From NCBI RefSeq assembly GCF_003633775.1, contig NZ_RBIN01000004.1:362636-426635 (forward strand): a stretch of DNA of 64,000 bases. Direction: 5' to 3'. The position numbers and the translations under genes are program-made. Below, piece by piece: positions 53,797 through 62,369 of this stretch (position 1 is the first letter of the stretch; every line of letters starts with the position of its first letter). Under the pieces are notes generated by a model that was not told the origin of the DNA, did not search any database, and worked only from the letters and a program-made list of their open reading frames with translations. This DNA is from Kushneria sinocarnis. Lineage in GTDB: Bacteria; Pseudomonadota; Gammaproteobacteria; Pseudomonadales; Halomonadaceae.

Positions 53797-54738
53797 ATGC
53801 AGATCGTCGACCCCCGGACCGGCTCCCCCATGGCGCCGCCCGACAACTCGTCCCAGCGCCAGAGTGGTACTACCGCCAGCGTCGATGACAGTCAGATCAT
53901 CGTGAATGTCGACATGTCGAACTTCCAGCAGGTGGTGCTGGAAGGCTCGCTGTCGACACCGGTACTGCTGGCCAGCTGGGGACCGAGTTCGGAAGAGAGC
54001 CGCAATCTCGCGCCGGTGCTGGAAAAACTGGCCCGCGAGTATGCCGGCGCCTTCATCCTCGCCCATTTCAATGCCGAGGAACATACCCAGATCGCCGGCC
54101 AGCTGGGCATCCGCTCGGTCCCCGATGTCAAGCTGATCATGCAGGGCCAGCTCTACGATCACTTCCAGGGCGCCCTGCCCGAGCGGCAGATCCGCGAATG
54201 GCTGGGACGCTATCTCGAAGCACCCGAAGCCGCCGGCGAGACTACCGAAGAGCAGGCGAAGGCCGCTCTGGAAGCCGGCGACACGGCGACCGCGAAGGCG
54301 CTCTATCAGCAGCTGATCGAGGAGCAGCCCAGCGATCACGAGTATCGCATCGATCTGGCCAATGTGCTGGCGGCGGAAATGGATCGTCAGCAGGCGCTGG
54401 AGATTCTCGACAATCTGCCCCCCGAGCATCGTGACGGCCATCGCGCCCGCGGGGTCCGGGCCCGGCTCGACTTCGTGCAGGAGGCGCCGAGCGCCGAAGA
54501 GGTCGAAGCGCTGGGCGACCGGGATGACAGCGAGGCCCGCTTCAAGCGCGCCATGCGGACCATCGCCGATGGCGATTACGAGTCCGGTCTGGAACAGCTG
54601 ATCGAGCTGATGAAGCGTGATCGCAACTACAACGATGACGCTCCGCGCAAGACCCTGCTGCGGGTCTTCGATGCGCTGGGCAACGATCATCCGCTGACCG
54701 TCAGCTACCGGCGCCGGATGTTTACCCTGCTCTACTGA
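53797..54738 (+). CDS. cnoX: Thioredoxin-fold co-chaperone CnoX (YbbN-like), cysteine-free
   Basis: A 313-residue protein with an N-terminal thioredoxin domain (about residues 38-140: TPVLLASWGPSSEESRNLAP, GIRSVPDVKLIMQGQ) and C-terminal TPR helices (EEQAKAALEAGDTATAKALY, RTIADGDYESGLEQLIELM). In E. coli CnoX protects proteins from chlorine stress and hands them to GroEL and DnaK. The usual active-site position reads WGPSSEESR, and the protein has no cysteine at all, so redox activity is excluded and a holdase role is likely. ATG 53797 follows AAGGG at 10 bases. Confidence 0.87.
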   Translation: MQIVDPRTGSPMAPPDNSSQRQSGTTASVDDSQIIVNVDMSNFQQVVLEGSLSTPVLLASWGPSSEESRNLAPVLEKLAREYAGAFILAHFNAEEHTQIAGQLGIRSVPDVKLIMQGQLYDHFQGALPERQIREWLGRYLEAPEAAGETTEEQAKAALEAGDTATAKALYQQLIEEQPSDHEYRIDLANVLAAEMDRQQALEILDNLPPEHRDGHRARGVRARLDFVQEAPSAEEVEALGDRDDSEARFKRAMRTIADGDYESGLEQLIELMKRDRNYNDDAPRKTLLRVFDALGNDHPLTVSYRRRMFTLLY

Positions 54739-54760
54739 TCCTTTCGCAGGTACAGGCCAT

Positions 54761-54792
54761 CACGGGCCCCGCTCATCAGGGCGGGGCCCGTG
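54761..54792. terminator. Strong hairpin between convergent genes cnoX and the aminotransferase
   Basis: CACGGGCCCCGC (54761-54772) and GCGGGGCCCGTG (54781-54792) form a perfect 12-bp stem with an 8-base loop. There is no proper T-run on either side, so it would act as a bidirectional barrier or RNA end rather than a classical terminator. Confidence 0.6.
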
Positions 54793-54798
54793 TCGTGG

Positions 54799-55953
54799 TT
54801 ACCCCGCCTTCAGCAACTCATCCATGCGCTCCAGTGCCCGGGAGAGACGGCTGTACTCGGTACCGAAATTGAGCCTGGCAAAGCCCGGCCAGCCGAAGTC
54901 GGCGCCGTCGGAAAGCGCTACCCGCGCCTGCTCCAGCAAGGTGCGCTGGGGCGACTCGCCCAGACCTGCCCGGCGCAGATCAAGCCAGGCCAGATAGGTC
55001 GCCTCGGGCGGTGCCATGACCACGCCCGGCCAGCGCGCAACGAACGATTCAAGCAGCGCCCGATTGTCACGCAGCTGTGCCAGCAGCGCCTGCCGCCAGG
55101 GTTCCCCATCGCGAAAGGCCGCCTCCGCCGCGGTTTCTCCCATCACGTTGTCCGAGGGCATCAGCCCCAGACAGCCCCGCCGGAACCGTGCTCGCAGCCT
55201 GTCATCACTGATGATGGCACAGGCACTGGTCAGTCCGGCCACGTTGAACGTCTTTGACGGCGCCCACAGCGTGATCAGACGCGGGGCCAGGCGCGGTACC
55301 ACACGCCCCAGCGGCCGGTGCGGGGTATCGGCATCGAGAATCAGATCGCAGTGCAGCTCATCCGAGCAGACCAGCAGGTCATGGCGCTCGACGAACTCCG
55401 CCAGCTGCTCGAGCTCCTCGACCGTGAAGTTGCGACCGGTCGGATTGTGGGGATGACACCACAGCAGCAGTCGCGTCTCCGGCGTCACCGCGGCCTCCAT
55501 CGCCGCGAAATCGAGCGTCCAGTGCGGCGATGTCTCGCCAGGCGGCTGCATCGGCGCCGTCTGGGTCGTCCGGCCGGTATTGTCGCCCACCTTCAGAAAG
55601 GGAGGATAGATCGGCGTGACCGTCAGCACCCCGTCGCCCGGTTCGGTCAGCGTCAGCGCCGCCACATGCAGGGCCGGTACGACGCCCGGCAGCCAGTGCT
55701 GCCAGTGCGGTTCGATCGGCCAGTCATAGTGCGAGGCACTCCACTGGCAGAGCACCTCGCGCAGCGCATCACTCGGCTGGGTGTAACCGAACACGGGATG
55801 CTCGAGCCGCGCCGCCAGCGCCGAACGAATGGCCGGCGCTACGGCAAAGTCCATGTCGGCCACCCACAGGGGCAGCACATCCTCGTCATAGCGCTGCCAT
55901 TTGGTAGTGGCAAAGCGGCGGCGATCCAGCGGGGTGGTGAAATCGAAACTCAT
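54799..55953 (-). CDS. PatB/MalY-type PLP aminotransferase-fold C-S lyase
   Basis: A 384-residue fold-type I PLP enzyme. It starts MSFDFTTPLDRRRFATTKWQ and has the MalY/PatB patterns LPLWVADMDFAVAPAI, WCHPHNPTGRNFT, LVCSDELHCDLIL and the PLP lysine in LWAPSKTFNVAGL. It probably splits cystathionine or similar C-S bonds, giving homocysteine, pyruvate and ammonia; a true aminotransferase is less likely. ATG 55953 gives the family start; the longer frame adds residues without similarity. Confidence 0.88.
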   Translation of the reverse strand: MSFDFTTPLDRRRFATTKWQRYDEDVLPLWVADMDFAVAPAIRSALAARLEHPVFGYTQPSDALREVLCQWSASHYDWPIEPHWQHWLPGVVPALHVAALTLTEPGDGVLTVTPIYPPFLKVGDNTGRTTQTAPMQPPGETSPHWTLDFAAMEAAVTPETRLLLWCHPHNPTGRNFTVEELEQLAEFVERHDLLVCSDELHCDLILDADTPHRPLGRVVPRLAPRLITLWAPSKTFNVAGLTSACAIISDDRLRARFRRGCLGLMPSDNVMGETAAEAAFRDGEPWRQALLAQLRDNRALLESFVARWPGVVMAPPEATYLAWLDLRRAGLGESPQRTLLEQARVALSDGADFGWPGFARLNFGTEYSRLSRALERMDELLKAG

Positions 55954-56022
55954 GGTCGGACTTGCTCCGGTACGGACGTTCCCCACATCCTATCAGGGCG
56001 TGTGAAATCATGAGGACCTTGC

Positions 56023-56448
56023 ATGTCGGACAGCGGTTTCTATGCCACGGCCATGCGCGGGCTGCCGGGGGTAATCGACCACTGGCTGACGCTGGGCGAT
56101 GCCCCCGTCGCCAGGCTGGGGATCATTCTCGCGGATACCGCCCGGGTGGCGAAACTGGGTGAACCGGAAGGCGATCCCGACCGGGCGACACTCGAGCAGT
56201 GGCGAACGGATACGCCGCCCTCGCTCTGGGCGGCGCGGGCAGCCATCTTCCTGCTGGTGCAGATGCCGGCCCGGCCTGCTCCCCGCAGCCCCGACGAGTG
56301 CGCCGCCTGGGCGTATGTCTGGATACGGCTGCGCGAACACGAATCGCCGGACCAGGCCCGGGCGGCCCTGCCCGGGCACCTGCAGGAAGCGCTGACCCTG
56401 GCCATCGATCACGCCTGGCAGGATCGGGAGGCACTGCGACTGCTGTAG
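56023..56448 (+). CDS. Hypothetical protein, 141 residues
   Basis: A 141-residue cytoplasmic protein, helix-rich and with many Ala, Arg and Trp (DHAWQDREALRLL at the end, AAWAYVWIRLREHESPDQAR in the middle). No signal, membrane segment or metal site. The repeated Trp/Ala helices could pack as a small all-alpha domain. I do not recognise the family. The codon use looks like that of the neighbours and the gene starts with a normal ATG, so it is likely real. It converges with the HNH gene. Confidence 0.6.
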   Translation: MSDSGFYATAMRGLPGVIDHWLTLGDAPVARLGIILADTARVAKLGEPEGDPDRATLEQWRTDTPPSLWAARAAIFLLVQMPARPAPRSPDECAAWAYVWIRLREHESPDQARAALPGHLQEALTLAIDHAWQDREALRLL

Positions 56449-56463
56449 CTCGCGCGCCGGCCG

Positions 56464-56802
56464 TCAGCGGGGGCGGCGCGGGGGTGACCTGGGCTTGAAG
56501 CCGGCCGGCTTGTCGGCCAGCCACTCGGCGAAGCGGTGGATTTCGGGCGCGCTCAGCAGCGCCTCGTACGTGTTGTAGCTGTCGGCCAGCTCACGCTCAC
56601 CGAAGACGCGATGGACATGACTGTGACAGGGGCGGCACAGCCACAGCACCGCGGTTCGCATGGTCTCCCGCGAGAAGCGCCGGCGGAAACGACGACGGCC
56701 ATGCTGGGAGCGCGGAATCAGATGATGCCGGGTCAGCGGCGCGGCGCGGCCGCACAGCGCGCAGACGGGCGACGCGGCGTCATCGCGCTGCCGATCAGTC
56801 AT
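56464..56802 (-). CDS. HNH endonuclease-domain protein
   Basis: A 112-residue protein with a zinc-bound HNH nuclease fold: VCALCGRAAPLTRHHLIPRS and WLCRPCHSHVHRVFGERELA. The cysteine pairs (CALC, CRPC) hold zinc; HH in RHHLIPR supplies the catalytic histidine and H in HSHVH the metal ligand. Stand-alone small HNH proteins of this kind are widespread and mostly uncharacterised. It starts MTDRQRDDAA. The C-terminus is basic (KPRSPPRRPR), consistent with nucleic acid binding. Confidence 0.82.
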   Translation of the reverse strand: MTDRQRDDAASPVCALCGRAAPLTRHHLIPRSQHGRRRFRRRFSRETMRTAVLWLCRPCHSHVHRVFGERELADSYNTYEALLSAPEIHRFAEWLADKPAGFKPRSPPRRPR

Positions 56803-56836
56803 GGGGCCGGTTCACCCTGCCGTTGCTGCGCCAACC

Positions 56837-56845
56837 TGGTATAAT
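56837..56845 (+). promoter_or_regulatory. Extended -10 promoter of the DUF501 gene
   Basis: A perfect TATAAT (56840-56845) preceded by TG one base upstream (56837-56838), the extended -10 form that needs no -35. It lies 48 bases before the ATG at 56893. Confidence 0.62.
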
Positions 56846-56892
56846 GGCCGGTTTCACCCTACTCCCCCGTCTTTCATGGAATCGTCGCCGTC

Positions 56893-57417
56893 ATGATTCA
56901 GCGTACCGATGATGCCCCCTCCGCGGCGCAGCTCGAGCTTGTTCGCCAGCAGCTGGGCCGGGCCCCCCGCGGTCTGCAGGCCATCACTGCCGTGGATGGT
57001 CGTGGTACTCCGCTGGCCGTGCGGGTTGCCTCGCTGGTCGATGGCAAGCCCTTTCCCACCCTGTACTGGCTCTCCAGCGAGACGCTGCGCATCGAGATTT
57101 CCCGGCTCGAAGCCGACGGTGTGATCAAGGCGCTGGAAGCGCAGCTGCGCGAGGATACGGCGCTGCGCGAGGCCTACCGACGCAGTCATGAAGCCTATAT
57201 CGCCCGGCGCTGGCAGTACATCGATGCCGCCACCCGCGCCGAGATCGAAGCCGCCGGCTTCACCCGCGCTCTCACCGAACGGGGGGTGGGCGGGATTGCC
57301 GACTGGCAGCAGGTGCGCTGCCTGCACACCCAGTATGCCCATCACATCAGCGACCACAACGCCATCGGCGAGTGGATCGATCACCATTACCCCCGGGTGG
57401 CCGCCAGCGTCGCCTGA
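56893..57417 (+). CDS. DUF501-family protein
   Basis: A 174-residue protein of the DUF501 type: GKPFPTLYWLSSETLRIEIS followed by RLEADGVIKALEAQL, and a C-terminal part with conserved His/Cys (CLHTQYAHHISDHNAIGEWI). No signal or membrane segment. Its function is unknown; the family is present in many bacteria and often near exopolyphosphatase or enolase genes. It has its own extended -10 promoter, and the LOG gene follows 29 bases downstream. Confidence 0.82.
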   Translation: MIQRTDDAPSAAQLELVRQQLGRAPRGLQAITAVDGRGTPLAVRVASLVDGKPFPTLYWLSSETLRIEISRLEADGVIKALEAQLREDTALREAYRRSHEAYIARRWQYIDAATRAEIEAAGFTRALTERGVGGIADWQQVRCLHTQYAHHISDHNAIGEWIDHHYPRVAASVA

Positions 57418-57446
57418 CGAGGCCCCTTTCGATTCGGAGTACCGGC

Positions 57447-57995
57447 ATGACGGCCATCTGTGTCTACATGGGCTCGCGGGACGGGCATCACGATTGCTGG
57501 CGCGAGCTGGCCGAAGCCATGGGTCGCGAGATCGGCCGCCGTGGCTGGCGCCTGGTCTACGGGGGCGGCAGCACCGGCCTGATGGGCCGCTGTGCCGATG
57601 CCACCCTGGCCGCCGGCGGACGCGTGACCGGCGTCATCCCCGGACAGCTGGTCGAGCGCGAGGTCGCCCATCCGGGGCTCAGCGAGCTGATCGAGGTCCC
57701 CGACATGCACACCCGCAAGGCACGGATGGCCAGTCGCGCCGACGCCTTCGTGGTCCTGCCGGGCGGTATCGGCACCCTGGAAGAGTTCTTTGAAACCTGG
57801 ACCTGGCAGTATCTCGGGCTGCACGACAAGCAGCTGGGCCTGCTGCAGGCCGGTGACTTCTTTACCCCGCTGCTGCAGTTTCTGGATACCACGGTGGCGG
57901 CCGGCTTCCTCGATCGCGATACCCGGAATCGGCTGATCGTCGAACACGATCCCGCCACCCTGCTCGATCGGCTTGCCCCATCCGGCCGGGCGTGA
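57447..57995 (+). CDS. LOG-family nucleotide 5'-monophosphate phosphoribohydrolase
   Basis: A 182-residue Rossmann-fold enzyme. It starts MTAICVYMGSRDGHHDCW and has LVYGGGSTGLMGRCADA and the catalytic PGGIGTLEEFFETWTW (PGGxGTxxE). Members release adenine-type bases from nucleoside 5'-monophosphates; plant-like cytokinin production is possible but not implied. ATG 57447 gives the family start, with GGAG upstream. Length is typical (about 180). Confidence 0.9.
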   Translation: MTAICVYMGSRDGHHDCWRELAEAMGREIGRRGWRLVYGGGSTGLMGRCADATLAAGGRVTGVIPGQLVEREVAHPGLSELIEVPDMHTRKARMASRADAFVVLPGGIGTLEEFFETWTWQYLGLHDKQLGLLQAGDFFTPLLQFLDTTVAAGFLDRDTRNRLIVEHDPATLLDRLAPSGRA

Positions 57996-58083
57996 CTGCA
58001 TGACGTGCCGAGTCTGCTGACCTACGCTGAAAAGCCCCTGGCGTGACGCCTTCTACCGTCACCACACAGTATCAGAGGAGTTC

Positions 58084-59058
58084 ATGGCCATGTATGCGAT
58101 TGCCGTCACGAATGGACGACTGGGCTGGCAGGAACAGCCCGATCCGCCCGCGCCGGGTTCCAGCGACATCCGGATCGAGGTCGCCTGGGCCGGCATGAAT
58201 CGCGCCGATGTGATGCAGCGCGATGGCGGCTACCCGCCGCCGCCGGGCGCTTCCGAGATTCTCGGCCTGGAAGTCAGCGGCATCGTGCAGGAGGTCGGCC
58301 CGCAGGTCGAACGCTTCCGGGTCGGTGATCGGGTCTGCGCCCTGCTCGCCGGCGGCGGCTATGCCGAGCAGGTCGTGGTCAGCGAAAACCAGGTGCTGCG
58401 CATCCCCGAGTCGCTGAGCCTGCAGCAGGCCGCAGCGCTGCCCGAGGTGTTCGCAACTGCCTGGCTCAATCTGTTCATGGAGGCCCGTCTGAGCGAAGGG
58501 GAGCGGGTACTGCTGCATGCCGGTGCCAGCGGCGTGGGCAGCGCTGCCATTCAGCTGTGTCACGCCTTCGGCCACCCCTGCTATGTCACTGCCGGCAGCC
58601 GGGAGAAGATCGACACCTGCCGCTCGCTGGGCGCCAGTGACGGCTGGAACCGTCATGACGGCAGCTTTGTCGAGGCGGTTCGGCAGTGGGGCGGCGTCGA
58701 TGTCATTCTCGATCCGGTGGGCGGCGACTATCTGGGCTGGAATCAGCAGGTGCTCAATACCGATGGTCGTATCGTGCTGATCGCCTTCATGGGCGGGCGT
58801 GAAGCCGAGATCGATCTGGGGCGCATGCTGATCGGGCGCCAGCGACTGATCGGCTCGACCCTGCGCTCGCGTTCACCGGCCGGCAAGGGCAGCGTCATGG
58901 ATGCCCTGCATACCCATGTCTGGCCGCTGATCGAAAGCGGTCGCGTCAGCCCGCTGGTGGATCGCAGCTGGCCGATACAGGAAGCCGATGAGGCCATGCG
59001 CTATCTGGAGAGCAACGATAGCACCGGAAAGGTGCTCCTGAGTGTTTCCGGCGCCTGA
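58084..59058 (+). CDS. NAD(P)H-dependent quinone oxidoreductase, zinc-free MDR family
   Basis: A 324-residue medium-chain dehydrogenase/reductase of the QOR/PIG3 group, which reduces quinones. It contains NRADVMQRDGGYPPPPGASE, the nucleotide-binding region LLHAGASGVGSAAIQLCHAF and LDPVGGDYLGWNQQ. No structural zinc cysteines are present, as expected for quinone reductases. AGGAG is only three bases before ATG 58084 but nine bases before ATG 58090, so the protein may start at the second Met. Confidence 0.87.
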   Translation: MAMYAIAVTNGRLGWQEQPDPPAPGSSDIRIEVAWAGMNRADVMQRDGGYPPPPGASEILGLEVSGIVQEVGPQVERFRVGDRVCALLAGGGYAEQVVVSENQVLRIPESLSLQQAAALPEVFATAWLNLFMEARLSEGERVLLHAGASGVGSAAIQLCHAFGHPCYVTAGSREKIDTCRSLGASDGWNRHDGSFVEAVRQWGGVDVILDPVGGDYLGWNQQVLNTDGRIVLIAFMGGREAEIDLGRMLIGRQRLIGSTLRSRSPAGKGSVMDALHTHVWPLIESGRVSPLVDRSWPIQEADEAMRYLESNDSTGKVLLSVSGA

Positions 59059-59125
59059 GCCTCGTCACACCGGCTTTCGGCCCGGCCGCGACGCCACGGT
59101 CGAAAGGCCATGACCGAAATCCAGT

Positions 59126-59155
59126 AAAAAGGGAGAAACGGTTGCCGTTTCTCCC
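59126..59155 (-). terminator. Rho-independent terminator of the Sel1-repeat gene
   Basis: GGGAGAAACGG (59131-59141) pairs with CCGTTTCTCCC (59145-59155), an 11-bp stem with a three-base loop, and is followed on the minus strand by five T (59126-59130). It lies 36 bases after the stop of the minus-strand Sel1 gene and also separates it from the convergent quinone oxidoreductase gene. Confidence 0.9.
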
Positions 59156-59191
59156 TGTCGTGCTGTTCGCTTGTCCGGCAGGCGGACGCCC

Positions 59192-59704
59192 TCAGTGCGT
59201 CATGGCTACCATGCCGTCCAGCTGAAAGGCGTGCGAATCGATGCGCTGCTCCCAGTCTCCGGCGCGCTCGATGTTCGTCGGCAGCCCCAGCTCACCGTGA
59301 CGATAGGCCCGCGCCAGACGGCGTACGGCCTCTTCATGACCGGCCTCGGCGGCACGCGCATACCAGGTCACGGCACGGTCCTCGCGCCGGACGAACTGGG
59401 CACAGCCGCGTTCGTAGATGCAGCCGGCCTGAAACTGGGCATGCGGGTCGCCGGCTTCAGCGGCCCGGATCACGAAACGGGCGCCGGCGGCCTTGTCCTG
59501 TGGTGAAGCCCCGCTGTGAAACAGCATGATCCCATAGCGGGACAGGGCATCTACATGACCGGCTCGAGCACAGCGGCGGAACAGATGCATGGTCAGGCGC
59601 TGCTTGCGCGGCGAACGCACAAACCAAGGCGCCTCGAGCAATCGCTCCGCCAGGCGATATTCGAACCGTGTCAACATGGAAGCGGTTCGCAGCATGACAA
59701 CCAC
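59192..59704 (-). CDS. Sel1-like repeat protein
   Basis: A 170-residue protein with about two to three Sel1/TPR-like helical repeats: DALSRYGIMLFHSG, GDPHAQFQAGCIYERG and RAVTWYARAAEAGHEEAVRR. Such repeats bind other proteins. No clear signal peptide is seen; the start is uncertain (GTG 59704, with AGGA upstream, or ATG at 59695 or 59677). It ends with its own terminator and is flanked by unrelated genes on the other strand. Confidence 0.75.
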   Translation of the reverse strand: MVVMLRTASMLTRFEYRLAERLLEAPWFVRSPRKQRLTMHLFRRCARAGHVDALSRYGIMLFHSGASPQDKAAGARFVIRAAEAGDPHAQFQAGCIYERGCAQFVRREDRAVTWYARAAEAGHEEAVRRLARAYRHGELGLPTNIERAGDWEQRIDSHAFQLDGMVAMTH

Positions 59705-59964
59705 CCGATCCTTTCTTTCGAAACGACAGTGCCGGGCAGCGCCTTCCCGGCGCGCCGGCCAATTGCCAGCACAATAGGTCCATGCCTCGGCGGTTCGTCA
59801 CTGAACGCCGGCGGGCCCGGTGCGGGGAGCGTTCAAAGTGCCGATCCCCGTCAGGCAGGCACGCAATATACGCCTCGTGAGAGGGCCATTCAACCCCTCC
59901 ATTTGCGGCCTCGGATGCCCCTGTCTACCATGGCGATTCTCCCCCTTCGGCAATGGAGCCCTCC

Positions 59965-61002
59965 ATGCAACGACGCCCTCTCGGCAACAGCGGCATCAGC
60001 GTCAGCCGTCTGTGCCTCGGCACCATGACCTTCGGTGAACAGAACAGCGAGCAGCAGGCCCATGAGCAGCTCGATCGCGCCATGGCGGCAGGCATCGACT
60101 TCATCGATACCGCCGAGATGTACCCTGTTCCACCACGGGCGGAGACCCAGGGACGAACCGAGGCCTTCATCGGCAGCTGGCTGAAAAAGCGCGGGCAGCG
60201 CGATGATCTCGTGCTCGCCAGCAAGGTGGCCGGTGCCGGTCGCAGCATCGACTACCTGCGTGGCGGTCCCCGACTGACCCGTGACCAGATCCATCAGGCG
60301 CTCGATGCCAGCCTGCAGCGGCTCAATACCGACTATCTCGATCTCTATCAGCTGCACTGGCCCGATCGCCCCGCGAACTACTTCGGCAAGCTCGGCTATC
60401 AGCACGAGGAGGACCCCGAAGCCACACCGCTGGAGGAGACCCTGAGCGCCCTGAAAGAGGCAGTCGATGCCGGCAAGGTGCGCACCATCGGCCTTTCCAA
60501 TGAAACCCCATGGGGCGTGATGACCTGTCTGCAGCTGGCCGATCGGCTCGGCCTGCCCCGGGTGGTCAGCATTCAGAATCCCTACAACCTGCTCAATCGC
60601 AGTTTCGAGATCGGCCTGGCTGAAATCAGTCATCGGGAAAACGTGGGGCTGCTGGCCTACTCGCCGCTGGCCTTCGGCGTCCTCTCCGGCAAGTACCTCG
60701 GTGGCAACCGCCCCGAAGGCGCACGGCTGTCGCTGTTCGAACGCTTTCAGCGCTACACCTCGACGCTGGCCGAAGAAGCCACCTGGGCCTATGTCGACAT
60801 TGCGCGGCGTTTCGAGCTCGATCCGGCCCGAATGGCACTGGCCTATGTCAATTCGCGCCCGTTTTTGACCAGCAATATCATCGGGGCCACCACCATGGAG
60901 CAGCTCGACAGCAATCTCGCCAGCGAGGAGCTGGTACTGGACGATGCCGTGATCGAAGCCATCGAGGATGTGCATCGGCGACTGCCCAATCCATCGCCCT
61001 GA
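59965..61002 (+). CDS. tas: Aldo/keto reductase Tas
   Basis: A 345-residue NADP(H)-linked oxidoreductase with the TIM-barrel AKR fold, close to E. coli Tas (346). Matching stretches include LCLGTMTFGEQNSEQQAHEQ, DTAEMYPVPPRAETQGRTEA, DYLDLYQLHWPDRP and IIGATTMEQLDSNL. Catalytic residues D, Y and K (DTAEMY..., ASKVAG) and the His in LHW are in place. ATG 59965 is preferred because GGAG is six bases before it and it gives MQRRPLGNSG; the ATG four codons upstream lacks a ribosome site. The physiological substrate is not known. Confidence 0.92.
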   Translation: MQRRPLGNSGISVSRLCLGTMTFGEQNSEQQAHEQLDRAMAAGIDFIDTAEMYPVPPRAETQGRTEAFIGSWLKKRGQRDDLVLASKVAGAGRSIDYLRGGPRLTRDQIHQALDASLQRLNTDYLDLYQLHWPDRPANYFGKLGYQHEEDPEATPLEETLSALKEAVDAGKVRTIGLSNETPWGVMTCLQLADRLGLPRVVSIQNPYNLLNRSFEIGLAEISHRENVGLLAYSPLAFGVLSGKYLGGNRPEGARLSLFERFQRYTSTLAEEATWAYVDIARRFELDPARMALAYVNSRPFLTSNIIGATTMEQLDSNLASEELVLDDAVIEAIEDVHRRLPNPSP

Positions 61003-61013
61003 CGGGAGCTGCC

Positions 61014-61457
61014 ATGCTGCTGTTATGGCTGGGCCTTGCCATCGTGGCGGGCATGCTGATGCCGGTACAGGCCGGGGTGAATGCCGCCCTGGCCCGGGTG
61101 GCTGACAGTGCGATCTGGGCGGCGATGATCTCGTTTGCGGTCGGCACCCTGACCCTGCTGGTCGCCTTTACCGTCACCCGCCCCCCGTGGCCGTCCCTCG
61201 AGACGCTGGGCCGGGCACCCTGGTGGAGCTGGGGAGGCGGCATGCTGGGTGCCTTCTTCGTGGCCAGCTCGGTAATGCTGGCCCCGAGGCTGGGGGCTGC
61301 CACCCTGATGGCCACCCTGCTGATCGGCCAGATGGTAGCGTCGGTCATGCTCGACCAGATCGGCTGGAGCACCTTCCCCCAGCATTCGCTCTCCTTCGGT
61401 CGTCTGGCCGGTATCGCCCTGCTGCTGGCCGGGCTCTATCTGATCCAGCGCTACTGA
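61014..61457 (+). CDS. DUF606/YdcZ-type DMT-superfamily membrane protein
   Basis: A 147-residue inner-membrane protein with five helices (LLLWLGLAIVAGMLMPVQAG, AAMISFAVGTLTLLVAFTV, MLGAFFVASSVMLAPRLG, and a last helix LAGIALLLAGLYLIQRY). The pattern GVNAALARV and GAATLMATLLIGQMVASV match the half-length DUF606 family of the drug/metabolite transporter superfamily, which works as dimers. It starts 12 bases after tas and probably shares its transcript. A 10-bp hairpin (61491-61500 / 61507-61516) follows without a T-run. Confidence 0.85.
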   Translation: MLLLWLGLAIVAGMLMPVQAGVNAALARVADSAIWAAMISFAVGTLTLLVAFTVTRPPWPSLETLGRAPWWSWGGGMLGAFFVASSVMLAPRLGAATLMATLLIGQMVASVMLDQIGWSTFPQHSLSFGRLAGIALLLAGLYLIQRY

Positions 61458-61490
61458 AACGGCAGTCGTGATAACCTGACCGCCTGCTTA

Positions 61491-61516
61491 ACGGCGTCGC
61501 TCAGCGGCGACGCCGT
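61491..61516. other. Hairpin after the DUF606 gene
   Basis: ACGGCGTCGC (61491-61500) pairs perfectly with GCGACGCCGT (61507-61516) around a six-base loop. No T-run follows. It sits between the DUF606 gene and yaaA. Confidence 0.5.
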
Positions 61517-61552
61517 CGCGTATCATCAGGTCATCGTCCAAGGAAGCGCCCC

Positions 61553-62326
61553 ATGCTGAGCGTACTCTCTCCGGCCAAGACGCTGGATTTCGAAACGCCT
61601 CCCACCACCCGGACCCATACCCTGCCGGATTATCTGGATGCCAGTCAGGCCCTGATCCGGCAGCTGCGCGACTATAGCCCGCAACAGCTGGCCGAGCTGA
61701 TGCAGATCAGTGACAAGCTGGCCGGTCTCAATGCCGCCCGCTTTGCCGAGTGGCACCCCGGCTTCACCCCGGAAAATGCCAAGCAGGCCGTGCAGGCCTT
61801 TCAGGGGGATGTCTATGTGGGCCTGGCAGCGGATCAGTGGAACGAAAACCAGCTGGCATGGTCTCAGGATCATCTGCGCATCCTGTCCGGACTCTATGGC
61901 CTGCTGCGGCCGCTGGACCTGATCCAGCCCTATCGGCTGGAGATGGGCACGAAGCTGGCCAACGAGGCCGGCCGCGATCTGTACGCCTTCTGGCGTGATA
62001 CCCTGACCCCGGCCCTGGCCGCCGACGTCGAGGCCAGTGGTTCACCGGTACTGGTCAACCTCGCTTCCAACGAGTATTTCAAGGCCATTGACGAACGGCG
62101 TTTTCCGCATCGGATCATCACGCCGGTCTTCAAGGATTACAAGAACGGTCGTTACAAGGTCATCAGCTTTCATGCCAAGAAGGCACGCGGCTGGATGAGC
62201 GCCTGGATGGTGCGCCAGCAGGCCGATGATCCTGAAACCCTCAAGCAGTTCGATACCGGCGGGTATCGCTTCAACCCGGATCTTTCCGAAGGCGATCAGT
62301 GGGTCTTTACCCGCGATGCGGCCTGA
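61553..62326 (+). CDS. yaaA: Peroxide stress protein YaaA
   Basis: A 257-residue DUF328 protein that in E. coli lowers free iron and DNA damage during hydrogen peroxide stress. It starts [17 protein letters not shown], the family signature, and has [40 protein letters not shown] and [23 protein letters not shown] precedes the ATG. Length equals the E. coli protein (258). Confidence 0.94.
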   Translation: MLSVLSPAKTLDFETPPTTRTHTLPDYLDASQALIRQLRDYSPQQLAELMQISDKLAGLNAARFAEWHPGFTPENAKQAVQAFQGDVYVGLAADQWNENQLAWSQDHLRILSGLYGLLRPLDLIQPYRLEMGTKLANEAGRDLYAFWRDTLTPALAADVEASGSPVLVNLASNEYFKAIDERRFPHRIITPVFKDYKNGRYKVISFHAKKARGWMSAWMVRQQADDPETLKQFDTGGYRFNPDLSEGDQWVFTRDAA

Positions 62327-62369
62327 GACGATCCATTTCTGACGTTGCGATCTCTCGGAGAGCACTGAT

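Noticed and set aside
56823..56845. TTGCTG as -35 for the TATAAT before the DUF501 gene
   Set aside because: The gap is only 11 bases; the extended -10 explains the promoter better.
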